DNA of 64,000 bases from Bacteroidota bacterium. Lineage in GTDB: Bacteria > Bacteroidota > Bacteroidia > Flavobacteriales > Flavobacteriaceae. The translations under genes were made by a program, and so were the position numbers. A model generated the notes under the pieces. That model was not told the origin of the DNA. It was given only the letters and a program-made list of their open reading frames with translations, and searched no databases. This document shows positions 53,163 to 62,800 of this stretch, one piece after another; the stretch's first letter is position 1, and each line of letters opens with the position of its first letter. The stretch is from positions 266,930-330,929 of the forward strand of contig JAJRRO010000074.1 of the NCBI GenBank assembly GCA_024279425.1, given 5' to 3'.

Positions 53163-53937
53163 TCATAAAGTAGTCTCCTATAGAGTTAAAGAAAGGAAGT
53201 TTTGAAACTTTTTGATCAATTTTCGTAAGCAGTTTGAATATTTTGGGATACTTATTGGGAAAGGATTGAATAAAAGAAGGAGGTACAAATATGCATAGGC
53301 CTGTCACGGACACCTCGCTAACCAGCCCATTTAAGGAGTCTATTATTTCTTTAGGGGTATAATACCAACAATTAAAAGATACCCCTTCAATATGCGCTAC
53401 TGAAGGACCACCAAATTTTCTTCGATTAACTATTTTAAAGTCACCTTTTAGAACATGTAGTTTTTCCCATAAAGTAAAAGGTGGTAATATGGTTAAAGTG
53501 GTTTTCCCTCCTGATTTCAATTTAGACAAAAGTTGATGTACGACTTCCAGAAGATTAGGAGTACAATTTAACCCCCCAAAATTGCTATAAACATAGTCAA
53601 ACGTACCGTCAACCTGGGAGACTTCTTCAAAACTCTTTTGAATAAAAGTAATTTGATTTTCTAGCTTATGATTGCGAATTTTTTCTTGTGCCTTATTCAC
53701 CATTTCCGGACTAATTTCTAAAGCCGTAACAGTATAACCTGCCTGTGCAAAGAACAATGCATCGCTTCCCGTACCTGCATTTATTTCCAAGATATGATCA
53801 TTGGCATGCAGTCTACCAAGTACTTCTTGACGAATAAGATGACGCATGTAACTGACAATTGGATTTGAATCATATATTTTATCGAATATCACCGCCTGTT
53901 TTCCAAAGGCTTTGCTTACGTTAGCTTCGTTTTCCAT
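53143..53937 (-). CDS. SAM-dependent methyltransferase (distal)
   Basis: A class I methyltransferase of 264 residues. HILEINAGTGSDALFFAQ is motif I, VTALEISPEMVNKAQ motif II and YVYSNFGGLNC motif IV; the last third has no family match. The substrate is not predictable. It starts with ATG right behind the stop of the other methyltransferase gene, with no bases between, so the two are translated together. Confidence 0.83.
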   Translation of the reverse strand: MENEANVSKAFGKQAVIFDKIYDSNPIVSYMRHLIRQEVLGRLHANDHILEINAGTGSDALFFAQAGYTVTALEISPEMVNKAQEKIRNHKLENQITFIQKSFEEVSQVDGTFDYVYSNFGGLNCTPNLLEVVHQLLSKLKSGGKTTLTILPPFTLWEKLHVLKGDFKIVNRRKFGGPSVAHIEGVSFNCWYYTPKEIIDSLNGLVSEVSVTGLCIFVPPSFIQSFPNKYPKIFKLLTKIDQKVSKLPFFNSIGDYFMITYTKI

Positions 53938-54693
53938 TTATGGTTTTGAATAAATAAAGAGAGGAAATGGATACTTTGTTATCATAGAAGTCCAACTATG
54001 GTATTTACTAAAACCTAACTCAATTAATTCGGGTGTGCTGTAATGAAAGTAATTTTTTGCCATTTCAGGAACTCCCAGCCGTCCATAATATACTTCACTA
54101 CGATGTTTTGCCGCTGCTGAATCCTTGTCGTTATTATAAAATGAACTATCATTTATCACTAGAATACCGCCAGACTTGAGAAGAGATTTCGCTATATTGA
54201 TTATGGTCGACAGATCGTTAAAATATTGAATAGAAGCGTTGAAGATAATTGCCTCAAATGCCGCTGTATCAAAAAAAGAATTGTTGGTCAAATCCAAGTA
54301 GTAGAAACGTGAACGTTTGCTTCCGAAGAGTTGACTGGCTTGCTCAAGTTCCACCTGATTTACATCAATCCCGCTTAGCTGACAATTAGTTAATTCATTT
54401 GCTAGATTGCCAACCAACCAACCATTGCCGCATCCAATATCCAAGAGTGTAGTTGGTTTTTTCTTTTTCAACACCGAGAGCAGTCTTTTGTAACTATTAC
54501 TCCGTAAATTCCATTCATGGTGATGTACGTTGTCAGCAGTAGTAAATGGTAGCTTTAAAACTTGATTATCACTAAGTATTCTCCCCTCCAAAGATCGAAC
54601 TTGAATGTACTTAGATTTACTTAAATCATTAGCATCTGGCTCGCTCACCAATACTACACCATTTCGAATAGTAGGATCCATTACGCCAACCAT
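53938..54693 (-). CDS. SAM-dependent methyltransferase (proximal)
   Basis: A class I methyltransferase of 251 residues. Its first 70 residues are extra (HHEWNLRSNSYKRL ahead of the fold), then TLLDIGCGNGWLVGNLA (motif I) and GIDVNQVELEQAS (motif II). It differs from its neighbour and is not a recent copy. The start is ATG at 54693, overlapping the radical SAM gene by 13 bases; a second ATG at 54681 makes TAATG with that stop codon. Confidence 0.82.
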   Translation of the reverse strand: MVGVMDPTIRNGVVLVSEPDANDLSKSKYIQVRSLEGRILSDNQVLKLPFTTADNVHHHEWNLRSNSYKRLLSVLKKKKPTTLLDIGCGNGWLVGNLANELTNCQLSGIDVNQVELEQASQLFGSKRSRFYYLDLTNNSFFDTAAFEAIIFNASIQYFNDLSTIINIAKSLLKSGGILVINDSSFYNNDKDSAAAKHRSEVYYGRLGVPEMAKNYFHYSTPELIELGFSKYHSWTSMITKYPFPLFIYSKP

Positions 54694-56132
54694 TTTAACT
54701 GAATTGATTTAAAGAGGGCTAAGGGGGTAAAATATACTGCTTTTAGCACCTCTTTCAATTTGTTGAAAGTTGTATTTTGAGGACTGATAAGCATATGTTT
54801 TGCTGATCTAAGACCTTTTTCGATATGGTATACAAAATGGGTGTATTTGTGCAATGCTCTATAGAAATCAGGTCGATAAGTATTTTTGAACATCATATCC
54901 AAATCGCCAGAATCTATCCAATTGGTTTTTTTAGCCAAATCACTTTTAACCTTCTCATAGAATTTGGTACCAGGAAGTGGGTAGGACACGGATATTCCCA
55001 AGAAATCAGGAATTAGTCTTCTAATCATTTTGATCGTTAGTTTAATGTCTTCTTTGGTCTCTCCCAAATAGCCATATTGTATGAAAAATCCAACTTTCAC
55101 ACCTTTTTGTTTTAATAAGGTGCTTGAAGTCTGTATTTGTTCTATTGTGATACCCTTGTCCATAGCATCCAAAATTTTCTGAGATCCTGATTCTGCACCT
55201 ATCCATGCTTCATCAAGTCCAGCATCGACTAGTGATTCAATGTTCTGTTCTTTAAGAAGTAGGTCTGCCCTTGATTGAATTTTGAATTTAATTTTAAGAT
55301 TCCTCCGCAGCAATTCATCTCTAAATTCTCTAACCCATCCTGGTTTTAAACCAAAAATATCGTCACACATCCAAAAATGATCCACCTGGTGCTGTTGTAC
55401 ATGATTTTCTATCTCGTTTACTACTAGAACAGGGGATCTTGTATTATATCGTTGACCATATATTGGCTTTGCGCACCAATTACATTTGTACGGACATCCT
55501 CTGGTAGTAGCTATGTTTAGGTAGAAGGCCTTGTTACGGGACTCCCAAATTGCCCTATACTGATCAATATTAATTAGGTCCCAGGCTGGTGGTGGCAATT
55601 GGTCCAAATTAACCATTACAGGTCTTTTGGGCGCAATGGCCATTTCATCGCTTGTTTTGTACGCGATACCCTCTATATTAGCTATGGTATTTCCATCGGT
55701 TATTGTATTGATCAAATGCAACAACGTCATTTCTCCTTCTCCTTTTATCACAACATCGGCACCATTTTCCAGGTATTTTTCATATTGATCGGTAGAGTCG
55801 GAACTACAGGTGATTACGGTAATCTCTTTTGCTTTAGCCATTTTTTGCATTCTAAATGCTGCCTCACGCATGGTGGTAAGGCACATTTTGGTCAACCAGT
55901 TGAAACCATCATCGAAAACAACAAAAAAATCTGGTTGGAATTGCTCCAGAAGTTCTTCCAGGCCTTTCTCCGAATTTCTAAGACCAACATCAAATAATGC
56001 GACCTCATACCCGTTATCCCGGAGATAGGCGGCCGCAATGATGGTCATAAGTGGTGGGAAAGGTTCAGCAAATTTCCACTGCTTTGAATCATATTGGTAG
56101 AAATACGTGTGGCTAAACAGAACTTTTTGCAT
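54681..56132 (-). CDS. B12-binding radical SAM protein
   Basis: An N-terminal cobalamin-binding-like domain (residues about 1-170; IIAAAYLRDNGYEVALFDVG, DVVIKGEGEMTLLHL) precedes a radical SAM core with the cluster motif TTRGCPYKCNWCAKP (Cx3Cx2C). QSRADLLLKE and VGFFIQYGYLGETKEDI belong to the barrel. Such enzymes methylate unactivated carbon or phosphorus, or rearrange substrates. The length of 483 residues is normal. It overlaps the nucleotidyltransferase gene by 20 bases and the methyltransferase by 13, a very tight cluster. Confidence 0.85.
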   Translation of the reverse strand: MQKVLFSHTYFYQYDSKQWKFAEPFPPLMTIIAAAYLRDNGYEVALFDVGLRNSEKGLEELLEQFQPDFFVVFDDGFNWLTKMCLTTMREAAFRMQKMAKAKEITVITCSSDSTDQYEKYLENGADVVIKGEGEMTLLHLINTITDGNTIANIEGIAYKTSDEMAIAPKRPVMVNLDQLPPPAWDLINIDQYRAIWESRNKAFYLNIATTRGCPYKCNWCAKPIYGQRYNTRSPVLVVNEIENHVQQHQVDHFWMCDDIFGLKPGWVREFRDELLRRNLKIKFKIQSRADLLLKEQNIESLVDAGLDEAWIGAESGSQKILDAMDKGITIEQIQTSSTLLKQKGVKVGFFIQYGYLGETKEDIKLTIKMIRRLIPDFLGISVSYPLPGTKFYEKVKSDLAKKTNWIDSGDLDMMFKNTYRPDFYRALHKYTHFVYHIEKGLRSAKHMLISPQNTTFNKLKEVLKAVYFTPLALFKSIQLKWLA

Positions 56133-57156
56133 TACTTTTTAAAGTATATTTATTAAAAATTCGTTCTATTATTAAATCCTCATTTTGAAAGTCGGGGACG
56201 AATGTAAAGGATTCACGATTTGGAAAAAGTTTTTCCATCAACTTCTTTGAATAGTAATTCTTGAAATTGTCTTTGAATAATTCCTCGAATCTTCTTTTTA
56301 TTACTTCTTGAAACCCACCACGCTCATTTGATGTTCGATGCATATTAAATCTTTTATTGGGGTCAAAAGCTGTATTAAGGTCTCTTATTCCAGTTAAATC
56401 AAATCTTTTGAGACTTCTTAAAATCCCAAAGAGCACAAAAAACATATAATTAAATGGAATTAACATCTGTACATAAAATGGATTACTAGTGGTAAAATCT
56501 GTATTGCTTTTGATGCTATTTTTATTATAATAATTTTCAACCCATTTATTGCATAATATGAATTTATTATATACCCCTTTGTCGAAAACGGGTTTCAAAT
56601 TAACCAGCTCGGTGGCTGTATAAAAGTTTTTATTATGTATTTCCAAAAACGATTCTTCTGTAACGTAATTGAAACAATAAAAATAATTGCCTTTGAAAAA
56701 CCCAACAAGATTGGTGAAAATTCTTTCAATCAATACGAGACACCATATGGTGTTTTTAGAAGTTATCACAAAGAGATCTAAATCGACATGTTTTTTATTG
56801 AAGTCATTTGTAGGGTTCTCAGCAGCAATTGAGCCCGATATTCCAACAAATTTGATAAATGGAATCCTTGAAAGAATAGTAAGTCCTCTTTGACCCTTTT
56901 TAATAATTTGCATAGTTAGTTCAGATTTTCTCTTTTGATTTAAAATAAGTTCCTCATTTCCATGACAAGCCAAATAGCCCCTACTTTCAATGATTAGCTT
57001 TTCATTTTTAAGTTCAGAAAGTGCATGTTCAGAAATTTCACGGTTATCTTCCCTGATACCAATCCATAACTTCAACGCTTCTATTGGTACAGGAGCGTTG
57101 AATACATCTCTGTAGCACACATGTACAATGATCCACTCTTTAATTGACACCTTCAT
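56113..57156 (-). CDS. Nucleotidyltransferase-like protein, first gene of cluster
   Basis: A 347-residue protein. Residues about 1-75 look like a winged helix (KEWIIVHVCYRDVFNAPVPI). Then FVGISGSIAAENPTND followed by HVDLDLFVITSK matches the G-S and D-x-D of the nucleotidyltransferase (Pol beta) fold. A long C-terminal part of unknown type follows. It is more AT-rich by eye than its surroundings, in keeping with transfer. It is upstream of the radical SAM gene and may transfer a nucleotide or bind one without catalysis. Confidence 0.6.
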   Translation of the reverse strand: MKVSIKEWIIVHVCYRDVFNAPVPIEALKLWIGIREDNREISEHALSELKNEKLIIESRGYLACHGNEELILNQKRKSELTMQIIKKGQRGLTILSRIPFIKFVGISGSIAAENPTNDFNKKHVDLDLFVITSKNTIWCLVLIERIFTNLVGFFKGNYFYCFNYVTEESFLEIHNKNFYTATELVNLKPVFDKGVYNKFILCNKWVENYYNKNSIKSNTDFTTSNPFYVQMLIPFNYMFFVLFGILRSLKRFDLTGIRDLNTAFDPNKRFNMHRTSNERGGFQEVIKRRFEELFKDNFKNYYSKKLMEKLFPNRESFTFVPDFQNEDLIIERIFNKYTLKSNAKSSV

Positions 57157-57284
57157 GATGGTATTAAGTTAAGTAATTATACCGATTATTACCAAATTGA
57201 ACTTAAAAAAAAGAATGTAGATATGCTATTTTTAAACTGTTGTGCATTTTGATTTTATCAACCCTCATGGTCAGTTGTCTTACC

Positions 57285-57383
57285 AAAAAAAATAGAAGGA
57301 AATCCCTCTGGGTACTTTTGTGTTAGTAGGAGAAAGGATTCTTTGTTTTTAAGTAAACTTTATGTTTTAAATGAGTGTCGGGT
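57285..57383 (+). pseudogene. Partial degenerate copy of the GNAT gene
   Basis: About 100 bases are clearly homologous to bases 46890-46985 of the intact GNAT gene, including the translated stretch SGYFCVSRRKDSLFLSKLYV next to SGYFCVNRKKDSLFLSKLYV there. It has no start and its downstream part is unrelated. The rest of the gap to 57562 has no supported gene. Confidence 0.75.
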
Positions 57384-57562
57384 GAAACTTACGGCTTTTA
57401 ATATTTCAATGATGGGAGAATCAGGAAACTCATGGGAACTATTACACAGAGGCAGTGACGACCAATTATGCAAATGTGAATCTGGAAAAAGAAACGGATT
57501 CTAATAAATGATAGTATTGACCTGTTTTTTACAGAAAATTTCAATGATGTTTTTCTAAATGC

Positions 57563-57990
57563 TCAGATACCGGCATACCACGACCATCCATTTTGAATCG
57601 TCTCTAATTTTCCTAAATCATCGAACTCGTCAGTAACAACTATACGATGCAGATACTTCATGCTTTTATATCCCGCTTGTTTCTCTACACGGAGGCGTAT
57701 TGTGTGCTCCGTGAGGAATGGACAAAGGGAGTCCGTTCATTCCCATAGGCTAAAATCGTTTGTGGGTGTAAGGCGTCTAACATATCGATGCTGTCCGCGA
57801 TATCATCGTAAGCATAGAAACTTACATAGCGTGCACTGGGAAGAATCCCTGCATGCTGAAGTACCACATTAGCGGAACGCCTTGCCACTCCGCTATAGCG
57901 GTCCATCCTTACTCACAGGTATGTCGTGTAATTTGTGTCCGCGAAGGAAACTTTTGCAGGTCTGCCATCGTATAATATCCCGGTCGTGCC
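57563..57990 (-). pseudogene. Molybdopterin oxidoreductase (sulfite oxidase-type) C-terminal remnant
   Basis: Reading in several frames on the minus strand gives KFPSRTQITRHTCE, then ARYVSFYAYDDIADSIDMLD, ALHPQTILAYG, and the closing KLETIQNGWSWYAG. These match the C-terminal region of YedY/sulfite-oxidase-like proteins. A TAA and at least two frameshifts break it, and the N-terminal half is missing. The end is TGA at 57563-57565. Confidence 0.7.
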
Positions 57991-58002
57991 ACCCGCCTTC
58001 TA

Positions 58003-58344
58003 TTAACAGCCGCCAATTGGCAAAAAATGAAGACTCCGTCCCCAACCATTCTGATTAAAAATATCATAGGTACGCCTTGCGCTTACCGAAGCAGCCGAAT
58101 CATTATAAAATGGGACACTTTTTTCCCATCCAGCATGTTTATAGTTTCGGCCAATAGGCAATTCGAATAGTGCGGGTGTCAAATCGTTGCCGACCTCACC
58201 CCAGTAAAACCGTGGGTGAACCATTAGAATTAAAATTCCGGTAATTGCAAGGCTCAAAAAACTTAAAGTCACAACCCAGTGAGATGTTTTTACCCACTTT
58301 TTATGTCCAACATTCTCCTGACTCAAGCTATGGTTAGCATCCAT
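58003..58344 (-). pseudogene. Cytochrome b N-terminal remnant
   Basis: The frame starts with ATG at 58344 and reads as a cytochrome b561-type N-terminus: KKWVKTSHWVVTLSFLSLAI (haem His), ILILMVHPRFYWGEVG, then FNQNGWGRSLHFL. The frame is lost in the A run before 58020, and the remaining spans of the protein are absent. The following fragment (57563-57990) is of the partner oxidoreductase, so an internal deletion has joined the two genes' remains. Confidence 0.65.
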
Positions 58345-58394
58345 TTTAATAGCAAGTACTATTTACAATTTCTAAACTTTATACTACAATATAC

Positions 58395-58412
58395 GTCATT
58401 TTACAAAATGAC
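58395..58412. promoter_or_regulatory. Operator-like palindrome upstream of the cytochrome b remnant
   Basis: GTCATTTT-AC-AAAATGAC, an exact 8-bp inverted repeat with a 2-base centre, lies 51 bases before the ATG of the cytochrome b fragment, in a 362-base gap that holds no gene. The form fits a dimeric regulator site. It would be an orphan site if the gene pair is dead. Confidence 0.45.
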
Positions 58413-58706
58413 ATAGGGCTGATAAACCCGAAAAACAAAACATGGTGCCAATAGCACCTAGGAATGACTGGGGTTTTATATATAACGATAAACTAAGCTC
58501 ATTTGGAAAGTCCACCACAATTTATAGTTATAAAACGGGGTAGCTTTAAGTCTATGTGAAGGTTAGTATTTTCTAATCCCCACCAATCGTAGACAGGGGA
58601 AAACTAAAAAAGTTTAAGCAAAAACATATGGAGAAGTTAAATATAAAACTAGCTGTACTAATGACTCCTATAAAAAAACTCTAGTCCAGTGCCTTAAAAG
58701 TATTCT

Positions 58707-59822
58707 TTATTCACTCAACGTAAACTCCGGCAATCGAATTAGCTCCCCTCCTTTCATAGCCGAATCATGGGCCAAAATACCTACACAGGTTATGTTAGCA
58801 GATTGCGTGGCATTGGGATAGGGCTGTCGTTCCTCTACAAGTGCCATTAAAAATTCGTGCGCCAAATGTGGATGTGAACCTCCGTGGCCTGCACCTTGAA
58901 TAAAAGAAAGGTGTTGATTGTCATCCGAATCGTAAACTCCTGCAGAAGTGAATGATGCGATTTCGTCGGGTAACAAATGTGCAAAATCCGGAATCTTAAC
59001 ACGTTCTGGGGTTTCCCCAGTATGGATTACCGAATTTTCATGCTCAATAAGTGTCCATTCAAAGGATTTTTTACTACCATATACATCAAAGCTCTCGCGA
59101 TACTGACGTGCCGTATTAAAAAGCGAACGAGTCAATTCCGCTGCCAAATCAGAGTCCTTCATTTTTATATGACAGGTTTCTATGGCAAATGGAGAACCGT
59201 AGATGGGAATCAATTTTTCATCGATCCTGCCAGAACCGAAGCAGGAAACATACTCCGCCTCAGCCTTGGGCAATGCCAAAATGGGTCCCACGCAGTGAGT
59301 GGCATAGTGCATAGGGGGAAGTCCTTCCCAATAGCCCGGCCATCCTGCCATTTCCTGTTGGTGCGATGCCCTTAAAAACTGGATTCGACCCAACTCGCCT
59401 TTTTCATATAAATCTTTTACAAAGAGAAACTCGCGACTATAAATCACCGTTTCCATCATCATATAAGACAAGCCTGTTTCCTTTACCAATTCCACAATTT
59501 GCCGACACTCTTCAACCGTAGTCGCCATAGGTACGGTACAAGCCACGTGCTTTCCTGCCTTTAATGCAGCAATCGATTGTTCGGCATGGTTCGGGATAGG
59601 CGTGTTGATATGTACGGCATCTATCTCGGGGTCCTTGAGCAGTTCATTGTAATCCGTAAATCTTTTTTCGATACCAAAAGCCTCTCCAATCTCATCCAAT
59701 TTGGATTTATTCCGTTGGCAAATGGCCGCCATTTCGGCATTGGGATGTTTTTGATAAATGGGTATGAACTCTGCCCCGAACCCGAGACCTACTATGGCAA
59801 TTCTTATTTTTTTATCTGTCAT
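58707..59822 (-). CDS. Gfo/Idh/MocA-family oxidoreductase
   Basis: An NAD(P)-dependent sugar-type dehydrogenase of 371 residues. RIAIVGLGFGAEFIPIYQKH is the Rossmann motif, and DAVHINTPIPNHAEQSIAAL and GKHVACTVPMATTVEE (the family E-K-P replaced by V-P-M) follow. The conserved Lys of the E-K-P motif is absent, and the role may therefore differ. It lies 25 bases after the large PmoA/cytochrome gene and is probably cotranscribed, perhaps acting on a sugar. Confidence 0.87.
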   Translation of the reverse strand: MTDKKIRIAIVGLGFGAEFIPIYQKHPNAEMAAICQRNKSKLDEIGEAFGIEKRFTDYNELLKDPEIDAVHINTPIPNHAEQSIAALKAGKHVACTVPMATTVEECRQIVELVKETGLSYMMMETVIYSREFLFVKDLYEKGELGRIQFLRASHQQEMAGWPGYWEGLPPMHYATHCVGPILALPKAEAEYVSCFGSGRIDEKLIPIYGSPFAIETCHIKMKDSDLAAELTRSLFNTARQYRESFDVYGSKKSFEWTLIEHENSVIHTGETPERVKIPDFAHLLPDEIASFTSAGVYDSDDNQHLSFIQGAGHGGSHPHLAHEFLMALVEERQPYPNATQSANITCVGILAHDSAMKGGELIRLPEFTLSE

Positions 59823-59847
59823 AAGTTTATACTAATTAGTCAGTTGA

Positions 59848-62800
59848 TCAAAGTGTTGCAGGTGCTTCCAATTCTTTTAAATAGGCAAACAAGTCCATGA
59901 CCTCCTCGTCCGTTAGGTTATTCAAAAGGCCCTCGGGCATCATCGATTTTTCAGAAACGTCCCTGGATCGTATCTGGGATTTAGGAATGCTAATAGGGTC
60001 TTGACCTACAACACGCAGCGTTATATTTCTATCATTTTCAGCAATTATATTCCCGCTATAGGTACGGCCGTCTTGTGTAGTAACCACCACCAATTTATAA
60101 TCGTCTTGCACATCTCCACTAGGGTTTAGGATATTACTCAACAAATACACGGTATTGGTTCGATTGGAACCGGTAATATCCGGACCGATCTTACCGCCTT
60201 CACCATGCAGCATATGGCATGCTGAGCAGGTACTTTTGAATATTGCCCTTCCATTATCCAAATTTGCCTTCGCAATGGCATCATCGGTCACTAGGCTTTG
60301 GTATTTCTTGAACTCCACTTGAAGGGTTTGGGATATGTCATCAATGGGGCCCCATATTTCCACAAAGCCACTGCCCAACACGGCCCTTAATTGTAACACT
60401 ACATGGGCGGGAATATCCTTTTTTGAGACACTGCCTTGTTTAAGGCCCTTGGCCAAAATCCTCCCGTATATTGGTCTGGAAGCCATAGTGAGTATTACCT
60501 CTTGTTTCTCCTCTGCCGTAAAATTCGAATAATTTTTGCCCAATAGCATTCCCAAATCATAATTTTCATAGGCCGCTACTGCCTTAATGGCCTCCAATCG
60601 CAACCCCGTATCCTCCAATAATTTTGGAATGGCATTTGGCAATGCGGGATTTTGTTTGGCAGACAGTCTCTGAATCGCATTTCTTTTCTCCTCTAAAGTT
60701 GACGATGGATTATTTATAATGGCCATCATTTTTTTAGCCACTTCAGCATTGCCAAAATTTTGGGCTACTTCATCCGCCATAGCTGATAGTTGGGAGTTCG
60801 ACTGCAAACGTTTATAGGTCTTCGCCCAATTGGATGGTTCCTTTAAGTCTATATTCCCATCCATTCCCGCTATCAACCCGTTCAACAGATCTATTTGCCT
60901 ATTAGATTTTTCTTCCAAGGCCGCAATTAGTGGCTCTAGGTGATTCCCATCGACCAAACGTCTTGCTATTTTTTGCACCAACGACGGAATCTCACTGTTT
61001 CTTGCCATGGTCAATGCCTTCGTGGGCTGTTCTACAATTAAGGGTTCTATTCCCAACCAGAGCATTATAGGGATGTTGGGGTCTGTGGCATCCTCAGCAT
61101 AGTTCATAAGGGCCGATGCCATACTCCAACGGTCGCTTTTATCTATTCGCTGTAAAGTCCCTGCAAGGTAACGCCGAACCACGGCCGATGATTCTCTCTT
61201 AGCCAACGTAGTCATTGTCTGGATTGCTTTTGCAGATGATTGCCCATCTTCAGTTAAAAACTGAATGGCCCAGCCACGTACGTATTCATCCTTGTCACCC
61301 AACAAGTCGATTAGTTTAGATGAACTTATGTTGTTAGTGATTTGCAGCGTCCAAAGCGCTCGTAACCGGGTATCTTCATTTTTGTTATTATCTAATAATT
61401 CGTTCAATCGAGAGACCGCATCACTGCTCAAGGCATTTTTCGAGGCCCTATATTGGAGAATGACCCTTGCCCGTTGTGCGTGCCAATTACTCTTGCTCAA
61501 TTGCAACTCAACCAATGCTATATCATCTTGATCATTCAGGTCACCAAACCTTCCGGGCCAATTTTGGGCCTGGGATTTTTCAGGCATTATCCGAAACACC
61601 CGGCCAGTATCCTTATTGGTGACAGCATCTCCACAAATTTCAGCATCATGCCAGTCTAGCACATACAATCCACCTTCTGGACCCACTTCCATGCTGAATC
61701 CGACCCATTGGGCATTGTTGGCCATCATAAAATCTTCCCCATGGCTGGCCGTAAACCCTGAGCCGTTGGGTTTTATGATATCCGAAAGCACTGCATGTTC
61801 ATGGATGTTGGCCATAAACAACCGCCCCTGTTGTTCTGAAGGAAAGGCGTCAGATTGATAAATTCGTGCCCCACCATGAGCCGATCGATGACGATGGTCC
61901 ACTATGGTCTTGATATCCTCATAAACATAAGGATTGAAATGCTGACCGCCTTGCCGGTGGTAAATACCCCCAGGAATAACATGAAACATATGGGGAATCA
62001 CACAGGCGGAGATGAACAATTGTCCCTTGGAATCATAATCGATTCCCCATGGATTGCTAAAGCCATGCGCGACCACTTCAAAACGGTCCTTTAGCGGGTG
62101 ATAGCGCCATACACCTCCATTAACATCAACACCATCAGCCTCTAAAAGGTCTTTTGGAAACTCATCTCTATGCTTGTAAAGACGACCCTCCCCTTCTTTT
62201 GGTTTTCTTATTTTGGAAGGTGTTGCAAATCCCTCGAGGCCATACAGCCAACCATCTGGACCCCAATGCAGACTATTGATGGTCTCGTGCCGATCACGGA
62301 TGCCCCAGCCCGTCAATAACACCTTGATATCTTTTTCGTCGGCTTTGTCATCCTGGTTTTTATCGGGTACAAAAAGTAGATTGGGTGGTGCTCCGACAAA
62401 AACCCCACCATGGCCAACGGCTATGGCAGAAGGAAAGGGAATACCCTCCATAAAGATCTTTTTGGTATCGGCAACCCCATCACCGTCCGTATCTTCCAAT
62501 ATCAAGATGCGGCTATCCCCTGAGCCAGAAAAACCCCCTGATCGGGATTCATAATCCCGATTCTCGGCAATCCACATCCTACCTTTGTCATCCCAACAGA
62601 AAGCCATGGGTTGCGTAATCATAGGTTCGGAGGCAAACGCATTAACTTTATACCCTTCTTTGATGGTCATAGCCTCAACCGCTTCTTTAGGGTTTAAGAG
62701 CTTCGCATCACGACCTTCTTGTTTAGCAATTTGCCAAAGAGACGCTGTAATGTACATCCCTTTATCACCCACATAATCACCCCATAGGTCGTTCATTTCG

